Shown here: positions 45,961-54,908 of the stretch, piece by piece
Numbering within the stretch: position 1 is the stretch's first letter
How the letters are laid out: each line of letters begins with the position of its first letter
Assembly: GCF_025643255.1 (NCBI RefSeq)
Contig: NZ_CP087112.1
Location: forward strand, 2,542,001-2,606,000
DNA: 64,000 bases
Source of the DNA: Halomonas sp. 7T
GTDB lineage: Bacteria > Pseudomonadota > Gammaproteobacteria > Pseudomonadales > Halomonadaceae
Direction of reading: 5' to 3'
Translations under genes and position numbers: made by a program
Notes under the pieces: model-generated
Seen by the model: only the letters and a program-made list of their open reading frames with translations
What the model was told of the DNA's origin: nothing
Databases searched by the model: none

Positions 45961-47058
45961 TTAGCGTGACGGCCCTGGCGTTGGGTCTAGCGTAAACGGA
46001 GCGAGCTGGCTAAGCAGCGCTTTTACCGGTGCCGCTAAGCCTAGCGAAGGCGGATCGTTAACGTCATACCATACGCCTTTTTCTCTTATACCCCCTAGCC
46101 TATCGCAAGTGACCGGCTGTGGCGTAATAGCTAGCCGAAAATGGCTAAAGGTATGTGTAAAAGAGGGAAGCGCTGAGTGACGTGTTGGTGCAACCACATT
46201 ATCGTCCAGCCAGTCATTCAGTGCTTGTGGGTGCTCAAACTGCGGCAGACTCCATAACCCTCCCCACAAACCGCTCGGTGGCCGCTGTTCTAACCATACC
46301 CGCCCCTCTCTATCGCGCAACATCAGCATAATGGTGTCACGCTGGGGCAGGGCTTTTTTAGGCTTGGACTCTGGAAAGCGCTGCGGCTCGCCTTGAGCGT
46401 AGGCACGGCAAACGTCGTTAAAGGGGCAGATTAAGCAGTCTGGCTTGCTGCGCTTACACAGCGTTGCGCCAAAATCCATCATTGCCTGGGTGAAATCAGC
46501 CAGTCGCGTATCTGGCGTGTAGTACTCGGCAAGTGACCACAACTGACGCTCTACCGCAGGCTTGCCCGGCCATCCGGAAAGGGCATGAAGGCGAGTCAGT
46601 GAGCGCTTTACATTACCGTCTAAAATGGCTGCTCGCTGACCGGTGCTTTGAGCAATGATGGCACCTGCCGTAGAGCGTCCGATGCCGGGCAGCGCCATCA
46701 GCGTTTCAACACTGTCAGTAGGCAGCGCACTGCCATGTTCTTCCATCGCCACCTGGGCAGCTTTGTGCAAGTTGCGCGCACGCGCGTAGTAGCCAAGCCC
46801 CGTCCAAAGATGCAGCACCTCATCTTGGGGTGCTGTGGCTAACGCTTCCAGGGTGGGAAAACGGGCCATAAAACGTTCGAAATAGGGAATCACCGTCGCC
46901 ACTTGGGTTTGCTGCAGCATAATCTCAGAAACCCATACGCGGTAAGCGCTACGTGGCGACTGCCACGGCAAGTCATGACGGCCGTGCTGGTCGAACCAGT
47001 TGAGCAGACGGCGTTGAAACGTTTCTGCCGCTAGGCACGGCGTCGGTGCATCAGCCAT
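45961..47058 (-). CDS. mutY: Adenine DNA glycosylase
   Basis: A 365-residue glycosylase that removes adenine paired with 8-oxoguanine. The helix-hairpin-helix domain contains the catalytic Glu in SEIMLQQTQVATVIPYF and Asp in ILDGNVKRSL, with LPGIGRSTAGAI as the hairpin. Four cysteines, CKRSKPDCLICPFNDVC, hold the 4Fe-4S cluster. The C-terminal NUDIX-like domain (from about residue 230) reads 8-oxoG. The start at 47058 (MADAPTPC) has AAGGA six bases upstream; the frame is open to 47076. Confidence 0.96.
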   Translation of the reverse strand: MADAPTPCLAAETFQRRLLNWFDQHGRHDLPWQSPRSAYRVWVSEIMLQQTQVATVIPYFERFMARFPTLEALATAPQDEVLHLWTGLGYYARARNLHKAAQVAMEEHGSALPTDSVETLMALPGIGRSTAGAIIAQSTGQRAAILDGNVKRSLTRLHALSGWPGKPAVERQLWSLAEYYTPDTRLADFTQAMMDFGATLCKRSKPDCLICPFNDVCRAYAQGEPQRFPESKPKKALPQRDTIMLMLRDREGRVWLEQRPPSGLWGGLWSLPQFEHPQALNDWLDDNVVAPTRHSALPSFTHTFSHFRLAITPQPVTCDRLGGIREKGVWYDVNDPPSLGLAAPVKALLSQLAPFTLDPTPGPSR

Positions 47059-47089
47059 ACAAATTCCTTGGAGCAATAACGATGAAAAA

Positions 47090-47112
47090 CGCCGGCAGGG
47101 TTAGGGCCGGCG
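47090..47112 (-). terminator. Terminator after asmA
   Basis: CGCCGGC (47090-47096) with GCCGGCG (47106-47112); on the minus strand it is followed by TTTTT. It sits between the asmA stop and the mutY start. Confidence 0.75.
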
Positions 47113-47151
47113 CGGTATAGGTTGCTTTCCTACTAAGGCTCGTTTGAAAGC

Positions 47152-49485
47152 TTAATCAAACAGACGGCGAATACCGTCACGAAGCTCCTGGCCTGCCCCC
47201 TCCCCTAGGCGCTGGTCAATACGATCAAGGGAGTCGCCTAGCCGCTCTTCTAGCTCTTCCGACACTCGGCCGCTGGCTTCATCACGCAGTAGGCCGGCTA
47301 TCGAGGACTGGAAGGCGTCACGGTCAAAGCGGCACCATTGAGCTTTATCATCGCCTACGTGGCCTTCACATAGCACCGGCAGAGGCAACTCTGTTAAACG
47401 CGGGTTCACTTGGCAGGCGGCGTCGGCAGTGTCGACCAAACGAGCATTCGCTCGGGTAACGAAATCCATGCTAGTAAGGTTGAACTCACCTTCACCTTGG
47501 ACGTTAATCCCCGGCAGCGTGACCAGCAGGTCATCGCTGGTGATCAGGCCATTACGCACGTGCAAGGTGGCGTCAAAGCGCTCAAAACGCGTATCGGGAT
47601 GCCAATCGCGTAGCGTTCCTTCGCCCTCTAACTGAGCGACCAGCTCGCACATTTCCTGTGAAACGTTGGTGTCTAAAATGGCACCGTCGTTTAGCCTTGC
47701 AGTTAACTGACCGTTGAGATTGCTTGTCAATGTTTCGTGGGTGTTGCCTTGAGTGGTCAGCGCGCCCTCCAATGTAAACCGCCCGCGCAGCGGTGAATCC
47801 TCTTCGCTAAAGGTTTCAATAAGCGGTGCAACCTGCACGTTGCTCACCTGGGGGGAGAGCTGCCACTGGAGAATGCTTTCGCTGGCATCAATACGCCCGG
47901 TGGCGTTAAGTTCTCCTCCGTAAAAGCGCGATTCGAACGCCGATAGCTGATGGACGCCATCGGCACCACGTAGCTGTAGACGCGGCTCATCAAACGTGAG
48001 CCCTGCCAGTTGAAGCTGGTCAAGCTGCAAATCACCTTCTAAAGACAGCGTGCTTAACCATTCTTGCGGCAGCAGCGCACCCTCGGTTTGCGCAAAGGCG
48101 TTACGTAGCAAACCACGGCTGGCCTGCTGGGCGGTCACCCGTCCTGGCAGGTAGTGATCCAGGTTGAGCTGGTCGCCTTCTAAATTGAAGTTTAGCTGCG
48201 TGCCGTCAAGCGCCGCAGATGCCGCGCCTGTAAAGGTGCTGCTATCCACCACCAAAGAGAGCCGTGGCAGAGAAATTTGTTGCCTATCACCCTCAACCGG
48301 GCTTGTCATTGCCACATCGCTGAGCGCCGCTTCATTGGTGGTATTTAGCGCTATACCAGCCCGCGACAACCAGGGCCGCAGAGTGAAAGGCGCCGCGTTA
48401 AGCTGGCCGCGGTACTGCGGGGCATCCAAAAATTGTTCGACATTTAGATGGCCACTCACTCGCAAGCCATCAGGGCCGGTCAGCTGAGCATCTTTTATTT
48501 GGGCCGTCTGTGCGCCCCAGTTACTCTCCAGGCCAAAAGCGAGCGAAAGCGCTAGGCTGCCTTGCCAGTGTTCTGGGTGACGCAGCCCTGTCTCTAACAC
48601 GCCGTCTTTAATCGTGAGCTGCTGCTCACCTATGCGGGCCACCATTTCCGACGCTTTGAGACTTAACTGCTGAGGGTCACTCTCGCCTAGGCGTTGCGTT
48701 CGCGTCGTCAGCTGAGTGCCTTCAAACACTAATTGCTCGTCCTGCAAACCTAAACGGAGACGCGTTTCAAGATTCACTTCGCTGGTCAGATCCGGCGCGC
48801 GCTCCAATGCCTCTGCATCTAAGCGATTATGCTTCGTCAGGGTAAACATCGTTTTTAAGGGGAAAGAGCGCACGGGGTTCACGTTACTTCCGGAAACATT
48901 CAGTGGCTGCAAACGCCAAACCGCTTGGCTTTGCTCATCCCGGAAGCGTATATCGGCACCTTTAACGTCTACGTTTGCAATATTAAGCACCACGGATAGG
49001 CTGCCCGCATCGGCATGAGGGCCAGCGCTTGCCGGCGCCAGCACCGTTTCAGCAGCGTCGTTATCTTGCTCGGCCAAGCGCTCCAACAGCGGCTGCCAGT
49101 TACCCTCGCCGTCTGCATTGCGCTCAAGGTTGAGCCGCATACCGTCAAGCGTTAACCCGTCGACGGCAATCTCACCTCTTAGCAACGGCGCAAAGGCAAC
49201 ACTCACTTCCGCTCGTTCAATGGCGGCAAAGGCAGCATCATCGGGCAACTGCTCTGGCAGCCACGCCCGCGCGCGCTCAACGCTCACGCCAATACGAGGG
49301 TAGAACGACCAGGTAATCGGGCCTTCAAGCGAGAGGTTAAGCCCGGTCTGCTCTTCCACAACAGCGGTCAACCGAGGCTTGAAGTCCTCTGGATCAAGAA
49401 AAGTCGTGACATACACCACGGCAGCCACTGCAGCGATGGCGAGAATACCAATCGCGGCCAGTAAAATACGTAATAGCTGTCTCAT
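47152..49485 (-). CDS. AsmA family protein
   Basis: A 777-residue envelope protein with one N-terminal membrane anchor (LLRILLAAIGILAIAAVAAVVYV) and a long periplasmic part rich in beta strands. The N-terminal AsmA domain is seen in DPEDFKPRLTAVVEEQTGLN and LEGPITWSFYPRIGVSVERA; the C-terminal AsmA_2 domain includes LNGQLTARLNDGAILDTNVS. AsmA-like proteins are long groove-shaped tubes linked to lipid transport between membranes. Translation starts immediately after the stop of the upstream acetyltransferase gene (TAAATG), so the two are coupled. The same order next to hisB and mutY is known in Pseudomonas. Confidence 0.9.
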   Translation of the reverse strand: MRQLLRILLAAIGILAIAAVAAVVYVTTFLDPEDFKPRLTAVVEEQTGLNLSLEGPITWSFYPRIGVSVERARAWLPEQLPDDAAFAAIERAEVSVAFAPLLRGEIAVDGLTLDGMRLNLERNADGEGNWQPLLERLAEQDNDAAETVLAPASAGPHADAGSLSVVLNIANVDVKGADIRFRDEQSQAVWRLQPLNVSGSNVNPVRSFPLKTMFTLTKHNRLDAEALERAPDLTSEVNLETRLRLGLQDEQLVFEGTQLTTRTQRLGESDPQQLSLKASEMVARIGEQQLTIKDGVLETGLRHPEHWQGSLALSLAFGLESNWGAQTAQIKDAQLTGPDGLRVSGHLNVEQFLDAPQYRGQLNAAPFTLRPWLSRAGIALNTTNEAALSDVAMTSPVEGDRQQISLPRLSLVVDSSTFTGAASAALDGTQLNFNLEGDQLNLDHYLPGRVTAQQASRGLLRNAFAQTEGALLPQEWLSTLSLEGDLQLDQLQLAGLTFDEPRLQLRGADGVHQLSAFESRFYGGELNATGRIDASESILQWQLSPQVSNVQVAPLIETFSEEDSPLRGRFTLEGALTTQGNTHETLTSNLNGQLTARLNDGAILDTNVSQEMCELVAQLEGEGTLRDWHPDTRFERFDATLHVRNGLITSDDLLVTLPGINVQGEGEFNLTSMDFVTRANARLVDTADAACQVNPRLTELPLPVLCEGHVGDDKAQWCRFDRDAFQSSIAGLLRDEASGRVSEELEERLGDSLDRIDQRLGEGAGQELRDGIRRLFD

Positions 49486-49968
49486 TTACCCTTTTCCTTG
49501 TGGGTCTAGCTCAACAAAATCACTGGTGGCCGGGGCGCCTAGCTCAGTGGCCTGATCATTAGCCACTGGTCGGTAGCCCATCTTGGAGAGCAGCACACGG
49601 TCAGCAAGTGGAAGCGTTGTGGTCGCAATACGCAACACCATGCCCTGCTGTTTGGCTTGCTCGCCTAACAAAGCCATCAAGCGTGTACCTACACCTCGAC
49701 GCCGAGTCGTTTTGCGTACACACAGCTCGGACAGCCACCACGCACGGTCCGCCGCCTCTTGTACAGCGACTGCCCCTAACAGGCGGTCGTTGAAGTGTGC
49801 GCAGGCAAAAAAACGCGGCTCTTTTAAATACTGTTCTATAAAAGGCATGACCGATGGGGCGGGCATACGCTCTTTGGGGGCATCTTCATAAATCCGCACC
49901 AAGTCGATCCGCACCTGCTCTTCAGCTTCCCAACGGGCCTGGTCGACATACTTCAGTGTCACCGGCAT
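49486..49968 (-). CDS. GNAT acetyltransferase fold, PanM/PanZ-like
   Basis: A 160-residue GNAT-fold protein. The acetyl-CoA motif is TRRRGVGTRLMALLG, preceded by FNDRLLGAVAV and LSELCVRKT. By eye these blocks follow E. coli PanM (PanZ), which carries FNERLLAAVRV and VREVTRRRGVG; PanM senses acetyl-CoA and triggers maturation and control of aspartate decarboxylase PanD. The N-terminal RIDLVRIYEDAP also resembles PanM. The protein is longer than PanM (127 residues), with an insert before FFACAHFN. A generic acetyltransferase remains possible. It is divergent from hisB and coupled to asmA. Confidence 0.75.
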   Translation of the reverse strand: MPVTLKYVDQARWEAEEQVRIDLVRIYEDAPKERMPAPSVMPFIEQYLKEPRFFACAHFNDRLLGAVAVQEAADRAWWLSELCVRKTTRRRGVGTRLMALLGEQAKQQGMVLRIATTTLPLADRVLLSKMGYRPVANDQATELGAPATSDFVELDPQGKG

Positions 49969-50174
49969 GGTGAAATCCTCTTTGCCATTGCAGCAAGGCT
50001 GCTATTCTACCGCCGTGAAAAGCGGTTACATTTCGCGCATTGTAGCGGATGGGGCCGCCGATTCTCTATAATGCTCGCTTTGGCCGCAGGTTATGCCTTG
50101 ATTATATGGCGGTGAAGTCGCCTACTAGCCACTAATTACCCCTTCAGAGTGCGCCCCAGCGCAGGAGATGCAAC

Positions 50175-50768
50175 ATGTCAGCGCGTATTGCCACGGTAAG
50201 CCGTGACACCAACGAAACGCAGATTACGGTCAGCGTCAACCTTGACGGTGAAGGCCGCCTCCGCTGTGAAACAGGCGTCCCGTTTCTTGACCACATGCTT
50301 GACCAAGTGGCGCGGCATGGAATGGTAGATCTCGATATTCAGGCCAACGGGGATCTGCATATTGATGATCACCATACCGTTGAAGACCTGGGCATTACCC
50401 TAGGCCAAGCCTTTCACCAAGCAATCGGTGATAAGCGTGGCATTTATCGCTACGGACACGCCTATGTGCCGTTAGATGAAGCACTTTCGCGGGTGGTGAT
50501 CGATTTTTCTGGCCGACCAGGCCTTTTCATGAATGTCGACTTTACTCGAGATACCATTGGCCGCATGGAGACCCAGCTCTTCTGGGAGTTCTTCCAAGGC
50601 TTCGTCAACCATGCTCGTGTCACGCTGCATATCGACAATCTAAAAGGCTTTAATGCTCACCACCAGGCTGAAACTATTTTCAAAGCCTTTGGGCGAGCGC
50701 TGCGTATGGCGGTGGCAGAAGACCCACGCATGGCGGGCCAAATGCCGTCGACCAAGGGAAGTTTATAA
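50175..50768 (+). CDS. hisB: Imidazoleglycerol-phosphate dehydratase
   Basis: A 197-residue monofunctional HisB: step six of histidine synthesis, without the fused phosphatase of enterics. Both metal-binding His/Glu repeats are present: [16 protein letters not shown] with [19 protein letters not shown] [14 protein letters not shown], and the second [20 protein letters not shown] precedes the ATG by seven bases. First of hisB-hisH-hisA-hisF; its promoter should lie in 49969-50174. Confidence 0.97.
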   Translation: MSARIATVSRDTNETQITVSVNLDGEGRLRCETGVPFLDHMLDQVARHGMVDLDIQANGDLHIDDHHTVEDLGITLGQAFHQAIGDKRGIYRYGHAYVPLDEALSRVVIDFSGRPGLFMNVDFTRDTIGRMETQLFWEFFQGFVNHARVTLHIDNLKGFNAHHQAETIFKAFGRALRMAVAEDPRMAGQMPSTKGSL

Positions 50769-50778
50769 GGAGCGCTTC

Positions 50779-51420
50779 ATGACCATTGCGGTAATCGATT
50801 ATGGAATGGGCAACCTGCACTCGGTGGCCAAGGCGCTTGAACACGTCACCCACGAAAATGTCGTTATCACTCGCGACCCGCGGCGGATTCTTGGCGCCAC
50901 TCGCTTGGTACTCCCCGGCCAGGGCGCGATTCGCGACTGTGTGGGCGAGCTTGAGCGCACTGAACTGCGCGGTTTAGTTGACGATATTCTAAGCCGCCAA
51001 GCCAAACCTTTACTGGGCATCTGCGTGGGCCAGCAGATGTTGATGGAGCGCAGCGAAGAGAACGGCGGCGTAGACTGCCTGGGCTTTTTTCAAGGTAGCG
51101 TTGACCGTTTCCCCGCCAATATGCGCGACGAGCATGATCAGCGCTTGAAAGTGCCTCATATGGGCTGGAACCTGGTGGCCCAGCATCATGAGCACCCACT
51201 GTGGGAAGGTATTGACGATAACGAGCACTTCTATTTTGTACACAGCTACTACGTCAATGCGGCGGACGATGCACAAGTGTTCGGTACCACCCAGTACGGT
51301 AAGGTTAATGCCCACGTAGCGATTGGCCGCGATACTACCTTTGCCGTGCAGTTCCACCCGGAAAAAAGCTCCCGTGCAGGCCTTCGTCTGTTGGAAAATT
51401 TTGTCACCTGGACGCCCTAA
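50779..51420 (+). CDS. hisH: Imidazole glycerol phosphate synthase, glutaminase subunit
   Basis: A 213-residue class I amidotransferase that feeds ammonia to HisF. The nucleophile Cys is in [10 protein letters not shown] and the His-Glu pair in VQFHPEKS; the oxyanion segment PGQGAIRDC is also seen. The start is the ATG at 50779 ([15 protein letters not shown]), with AAGGAG six bases upstream and 10 bases after the hisB stop; the longer frame into hisB is spurious. Confidence 0.97.
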   Translation: MTIAVIDYGMGNLHSVAKALEHVTHENVVITRDPRRILGATRLVLPGQGAIRDCVGELERTELRGLVDDILSRQAKPLLGICVGQQMLMERSEENGGVDCLGFFQGSVDRFPANMRDEHDQRLKVPHMGWNLVAQHHEHPLWEGIDDNEHFYFVHSYYVNAADDAQVFGTTQYGKVNAHVAIGRDTTFAVQFHPEKSSRAGLRLLENFVTWTP

Positions 51421-51431
51421 GAGGTTTCATT

Positions 51432-52178
51432 ATGTTGGTAATTCCCGCGATTGATCTCAAAGACGGCCAGTGTGTGCGCTTAAAGCAAGGCCGTATGGAG
51501 GACTCAACCTCCTACGGCGACGACCCCGTAGCAATGGCTGCCCGCTGGGTGGAAGCGGGGGCACGACGCCTGCACTTGGTTGACCTAAACGGTGCCTTTG
51601 AAGGCAAACCGGTTAACGGCGATGCGGTGACGGCCATTGCCCGCGCCTACCCCCAGCTGTCTATTCAAATTGGCGGTGGTATTCGCACGGCAGAGACCAT
51701 TGAGCACTACCTGAGCGCCGGTGTTTCTTACGTAATTATCGGCACCAAGGCGGTCAAAGAGCCTGCGTTTGTCAGCGAGATGTGCCGAGCCTTCCCCGGC
51801 CATATTATTGTGGGCTTAGATGCAAAAGATGGCTATGTGGCCACCGACGGCTGGGCGGAAGTCTCCACTATTAAAGCGACAGAGCTGGCCAAACGCTTTG
51901 CCAACGACGGCGTTTCCAGCATCGTCTATACCGATATTGCGCGTGACGGCATGATGCAAGGCGTTAACGTTGAAGCGACCGCCGCACTTGCCCGCGACGG
52001 TGGCTTACCAGTCATTGCGTCTGGTGGCGTGACTAACCTGGATGACATTCACGCGCTGTGCAACGTGGCCGATAGCGGTATCTTAGGCGCCATCACTGGC
52101 CGTGCCATTTATGAGGGCAGCCTGGATGTAGCCGAGGCTCAGCGCTTAAGTGATCAACTGACGGGAGGCCACCAATGA
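51432..52178 (+). CDS. hisA: ProFAR isomerase
   Basis: A 248-residue TIM-barrel isomerase, step four of histidine synthesis. It starts [20 protein letters not shown] with the catalytic Asp in AIDLKDG; the second Asp is in [13 protein letters not shown]. Half-barrel phosphate sites [11 protein letters not shown] and [12 protein letters not shown] are normal. Overlaps hisF by four bases (ATGA). Confidence 0.97.
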   Translation: MLVIPAIDLKDGQCVRLKQGRMEDSTSYGDDPVAMAARWVEAGARRLHLVDLNGAFEGKPVNGDAVTAIARAYPQLSIQIGGGIRTAETIEHYLSAGVSYVIIGTKAVKEPAFVSEMCRAFPGHIIVGLDAKDGYVATDGWAEVSTIKATELAKRFANDGVSSIVYTDIARDGMMQGVNVEATAALARDGGLPVIASGGVTNLDDIHALCNVADSGILGAITGRAIYEGSLDVAEAQRLSDQLTGGHQ

Positions 52179-52948
52179 GTTTAGCCAAGCGCATCATTCC
52201 CTGCCTGGATGTGGATGCCGGGCGCGTGGTGAAAGGCGTGAACTTTATTGGCATTCGCGATGCAGGTGACCCCGTTGAGATTGCTCAGCGCTACAACCTG
52301 CAAGGCGCTGATGAAATTACGTTTTTAGACATTACCGCCAGCCATGAAGATCGTGCCACCACGGTAGATATGGTGGAGCGTATCGCAGGCGAGGTATTTA
52401 TCCCCCTCACTGTCGGCGGCGGCATCCGTACCTGTGACGATATTCGCACCATGCTGAACGCAGGCGCCGACAAAGTCTCAATCAATACCGCCGCGGTGAC
52501 CAACCCAGAATTTGTTCGCGAAGCCGCCGAGCGCTTTGGCAGCCAGTGCATTGTGGTGGCGATTGATGCCAAAAAGGTCTCCAAAGACGGCGAACCGGAC
52601 CGTTGGGAAATTTTTACCCATGGCGGACGGCGACCTACTGGGCTGGATGCCGTTGAGTGGGCCAAAAAGATGGTCGACTTTGGCGCAGGCGAACTGTTGC
52701 TCACTAGCATGGATCGCGATGGCACCAAGATTGGCTTTGACCTGGGCGTTACTCATGCGATTTCCGAAGCGGTGAGCGTTCCGGTGATTGCGTCAGGCGG
52801 GGTAGGCAATTTAGATCATCTCGTAGACGGCGTGCTCAAAGGCGGTGCTGATGCGGTACTCGCAGCCAGCATTTTTCACTTTGGCGAGCACACTATTCCA
52901 GAAGCAAAACGCTATATGGCGGAACGCGGCATCGAAATGCGGCTCTAG
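52175..52948 (+). CDS. hisF: Imidazole glycerol phosphate synthase, cyclase subunit
   Basis: A 257-residue TIM barrel that closes the imidazole ring, partner of HisH. It starts [20 protein letters not shown], where the Asp in CLDVDAG is catalytic; the second Asp is in [28 protein letters not shown] and [12 protein letters not shown] form the phosphate sites. Closes the hisBHAF run. No hisG, hisD or hisI is in the window; hisC is 6 kb away on the same strand. Confidence 0.97.
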   Translation: MSLAKRIIPCLDVDAGRVVKGVNFIGIRDAGDPVEIAQRYNLQGADEITFLDITASHEDRATTVDMVERIAGEVFIPLTVGGGIRTCDDIRTMLNAGADKVSINTAAVTNPEFVREAAERFGSQCIVVAIDAKKVSKDGEPDRWEIFTHGGRRPTGLDAVEWAKKMVDFGAGELLLTSMDRDGTKIGFDLGVTHAISEAVSVPVIASGGVGNLDHLVDGVLKGGADAVLAASIFHFGEHTIPEAKRYMAERGIEMRL

Positions 52949-52957
52949 GAGTTTGTC

Positions 52958-53464
52958 ATGCCCCGCGTTTATCCATGGATAGGAGGATGGGTAGGGATTT
53001 GGTTGAGCGCATCTGCTTCCGCCTTTTCTCTGCCCGACTGGCCCCCCGAACTGGAGCTTGATCACACCCTGGTACAAACCAGTCTATTAACCCGCCATTT
53101 TTCTCCCGACCCAGAGCATACGAATCAGCAAAACTTAGTCAGTATTGAACTGCATAACCCGGATGATTGGCTCGTCGGAGCCGCCTGGTTTAAAAACTCC
53201 TTCGACCAGCCAACGTGGTATTTTTATGCGGGTCGAGAATTTCCCCTAGGGCAGCTAGAGGACGCTATCAATGTGCGCGCTAAACTTACAGGCGGATTAC
53301 TACGCGGCTATAAGGGCGAATATCGCGATAAAATCCCCTTTAACCAATATGGAGTTGCGCCCGCTTTGTTGCCTAGCATTGGCCTGCAGTGGGGGCCTTT
53401 TGAGTCGGATCTTATCGTTTTTGGCACGGCTGGTATGATGATAACGGCAGGCTGGCGCTTTTAG
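52958..53464 (+). CDS. Predicted outer-membrane beta-barrel protein, PagP-like
   Basis: A 168-residue exported protein: signal peptide MPRVYPWIGGWVGIWLSASA, cleavage near AFS. The body alternates aromatic and polar residues as in a small beta barrel (WLVGAAWFKNSF, WYFYAGREFPLG, LTGGLLRGYKG) and ends in GWRF, a C-terminal aromatic typical of outer-membrane barrels. The blocks YKGEYRDKIPFNQYGVAPA and ALLPSIGLQWG resemble a family in pseudomonads annotated loosely as PagP-like or, without good reason, glycerol-phosphate transporter. Lipid A palmitoyl transfer is a possibility only. AGGAG precedes the ATG, nine bases after hisF. Confidence 0.75.
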   Translation: MPRVYPWIGGWVGIWLSASASAFSLPDWPPELELDHTLVQTSLLTRHFSPDPEHTNQQNLVSIELHNPDDWLVGAAWFKNSFDQPTWYFYAGREFPLGQLEDAINVRAKLTGGLLRGYKGEYRDKIPFNQYGVAPALLPSIGLQWGPFESDLIVFGTAGMMITAGWRF

Positions 53465-53472
53465 TGAACCGG

Positions 53473-54075
53473 CTACTCGTCCTCTTCATCAAGCGACAGT
53501 CCTAGGTTACTGATGCCGCCGTTGCGGCCCAACTGGCGAATCTCTTTCAATGAGGCTTTGGTGATGGGTTCGCTTACGGCATCGAGCACCGCATCCTGAT
53601 AGTCGTTCTCGTCGGCCATTAGCGGGTGGTCACGAGTAATCAGTGCAAGCGCCTGGGCATCCTCTTCACCTTCAGTAAGCTCTATAAAGGCGCGCACCCC
53701 AGCCCGCGAGGTACGGCTAACATCCAGTACGGCCTCAACGGATTCGCCCTGCAGGGTATCCAGCAGTGCAGACACCGAGACGACAGCGTCTAGCGCACGT
53801 CGTGCACCAAAGCTATCGTCCTCTTCGGGAGGCTCACATTCGGCGAGCTTCTCTGCTTGGCGGGCGAAGTCGATACTCGCATTAGGCACACTGAGCCGCT
53901 CCCATACTAAACTAAGCACTGTACGCAAGGTGTGGCTATCGCCATGGCCCGTGGTTTGCTCGTACAGCGCATAATTGGGCAATAGCCGTTCACAAAGTGC
54001 GGCCATAAAAGCTTGTTGAGCGGGCAGCGGCAAGAGTTGCAGACGCTGATAAAATCCAAGAGGTTTAGCCACCAT
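53473..54075 (-). CDS. DUF416 / YjaG family protein
   Basis: A 200-residue soluble, acidic protein of the DUF416 (YjaG) family. The start MVAKPLGFYQRLQLLPLPAQ, then FMAALCERLLPNYALYEQ and ALDAVVSVSALLDTLQGE, follow the family. The C terminus is very acidic (DEEDE). The start at 54075 has AGGA seven bases upstream; the open frame extends to 54198 but crosses the divergent gene's control region. Function unknown in E. coli as well. Its stop is eight bases from the stop of the beta-barrel gene. Confidence 0.85.
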   Translation of the reverse strand: MVAKPLGFYQRLQLLPLPAQQAFMAALCERLLPNYALYEQTTGHGDSHTLRTVLSLVWERLSVPNASIDFARQAEKLAECEPPEEDDSFGARRALDAVVSVSALLDTLQGESVEAVLDVSRTSRAGVRAFIELTEGEEDAQALALITRDHPLMADENDYQDAVLDAVSEPITKASLKEIRQLGRNGGISNLGLSLDEEDE

Positions 54076-54186
54076 GCTGATTTCCTGATTCACTATATTG
54101 GTGAAATGAACGCGATACGTTATCGTCATATAGTTGCGGTGGAAAAACTCACCGCCGTTGATTTGCCGGCCGTCGAGGAGATTATC

Positions 54187-54879
54187 ATGCATATTCATCT
54201 GCTACAGCACGGCCCTGAACACGGTCCCGCCCGTTTAACCGACTGGCTAGAGAGCATGGGCCATAGTTACACCGTTTTTCATCTCTATGAAGGCGAGCTT
54301 ACGCCTCGTTTAGGTGAATGCGATGCGCTAATTGTACTCGATGGCCCAGAGCAGTTGTTAAATGAGCCTCCCCGTTGGTTTAAAGCTGAGAATAAACTGA
54401 TCAATCGCTATTTGGATGGCCAAAAGCCCCTGTTAGGGATCGGCTTGGGAGCGCTTTGGACAGCAGAGGCGCTAGGAGCGGTAGTGGCGCCAGGCACCTA
54501 CCCTGAAACGGGTTGGCACCAGATCACTCTGGCGCCAGAGAGTAGCATTGACTTGCCTGATCAGTTCGAGGCGTTTCTGTGGCATCGCTATGTATTCAGC
54601 CTGCCGGATGAGGCGCTGCCCTTAGGGGGTAGCGCGGCGGCACCGCTACAGGGGTTCTCATGGGATGCCGGTCGGGTGGTGGGTCTGCTCTGCCATTTAG
54701 AGGTCACACGCGCCAGCGTAGAAGCACTGCTTGAACATGCTCAGCGCCCACAGCCAAGAAGCGGAGCGACTGGCTATTTTATCCAAACTGACCAACAAAT
54801 ATTTGAAGATCCCACCCGCTTTCTACGCTTAGCACCTCTGCTTGATCGCGTCATGACGCAGTGGCTGAAAGCCGCCTAA
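54187..54879 (+). CDS. Class I glutamine amidotransferase-like protein lacking the Cys
   Basis: A 230-residue protein with the GATase1 fold pattern (LIVLDGPEQLL, PLLGIGLGALWTAEALGA, GLLCHLEV). The nucleophile position of the GICLGHQ elbow reads GIGLGAL here: Gly86 replaces Cys. The His/Glu segment is kept only loosely as CHLEV. It therefore should not act as a normal glutaminase, and could be a binding or regulatory relative of the YfeJ-type group. The start at 54187 has GGAG six bases upstream; the longer frame to 54013 overlaps the DUF416 gene on the other strand. Divergent from DUF416. Confidence 0.8.
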   Translation: MHIHLLQHGPEHGPARLTDWLESMGHSYTVFHLYEGELTPRLGECDALIVLDGPEQLLNEPPRWFKAENKLINRYLDGQKPLLGIGLGALWTAEALGAVVAPGTYPETGWHQITLAPESSIDLPDQFEAFLWHRYVFSLPDEALPLGGSAAAPLQGFSWDAGRVVGLLCHLEVTRASVEALLEHAQRPQPRSGATGYFIQTDQQIFEDPTRFLRLAPLLDRVMTQWLKAA

Positions 54880-54908
54880 TCACTCGTTTCAACCGACTCA
54901 GCACCTTA

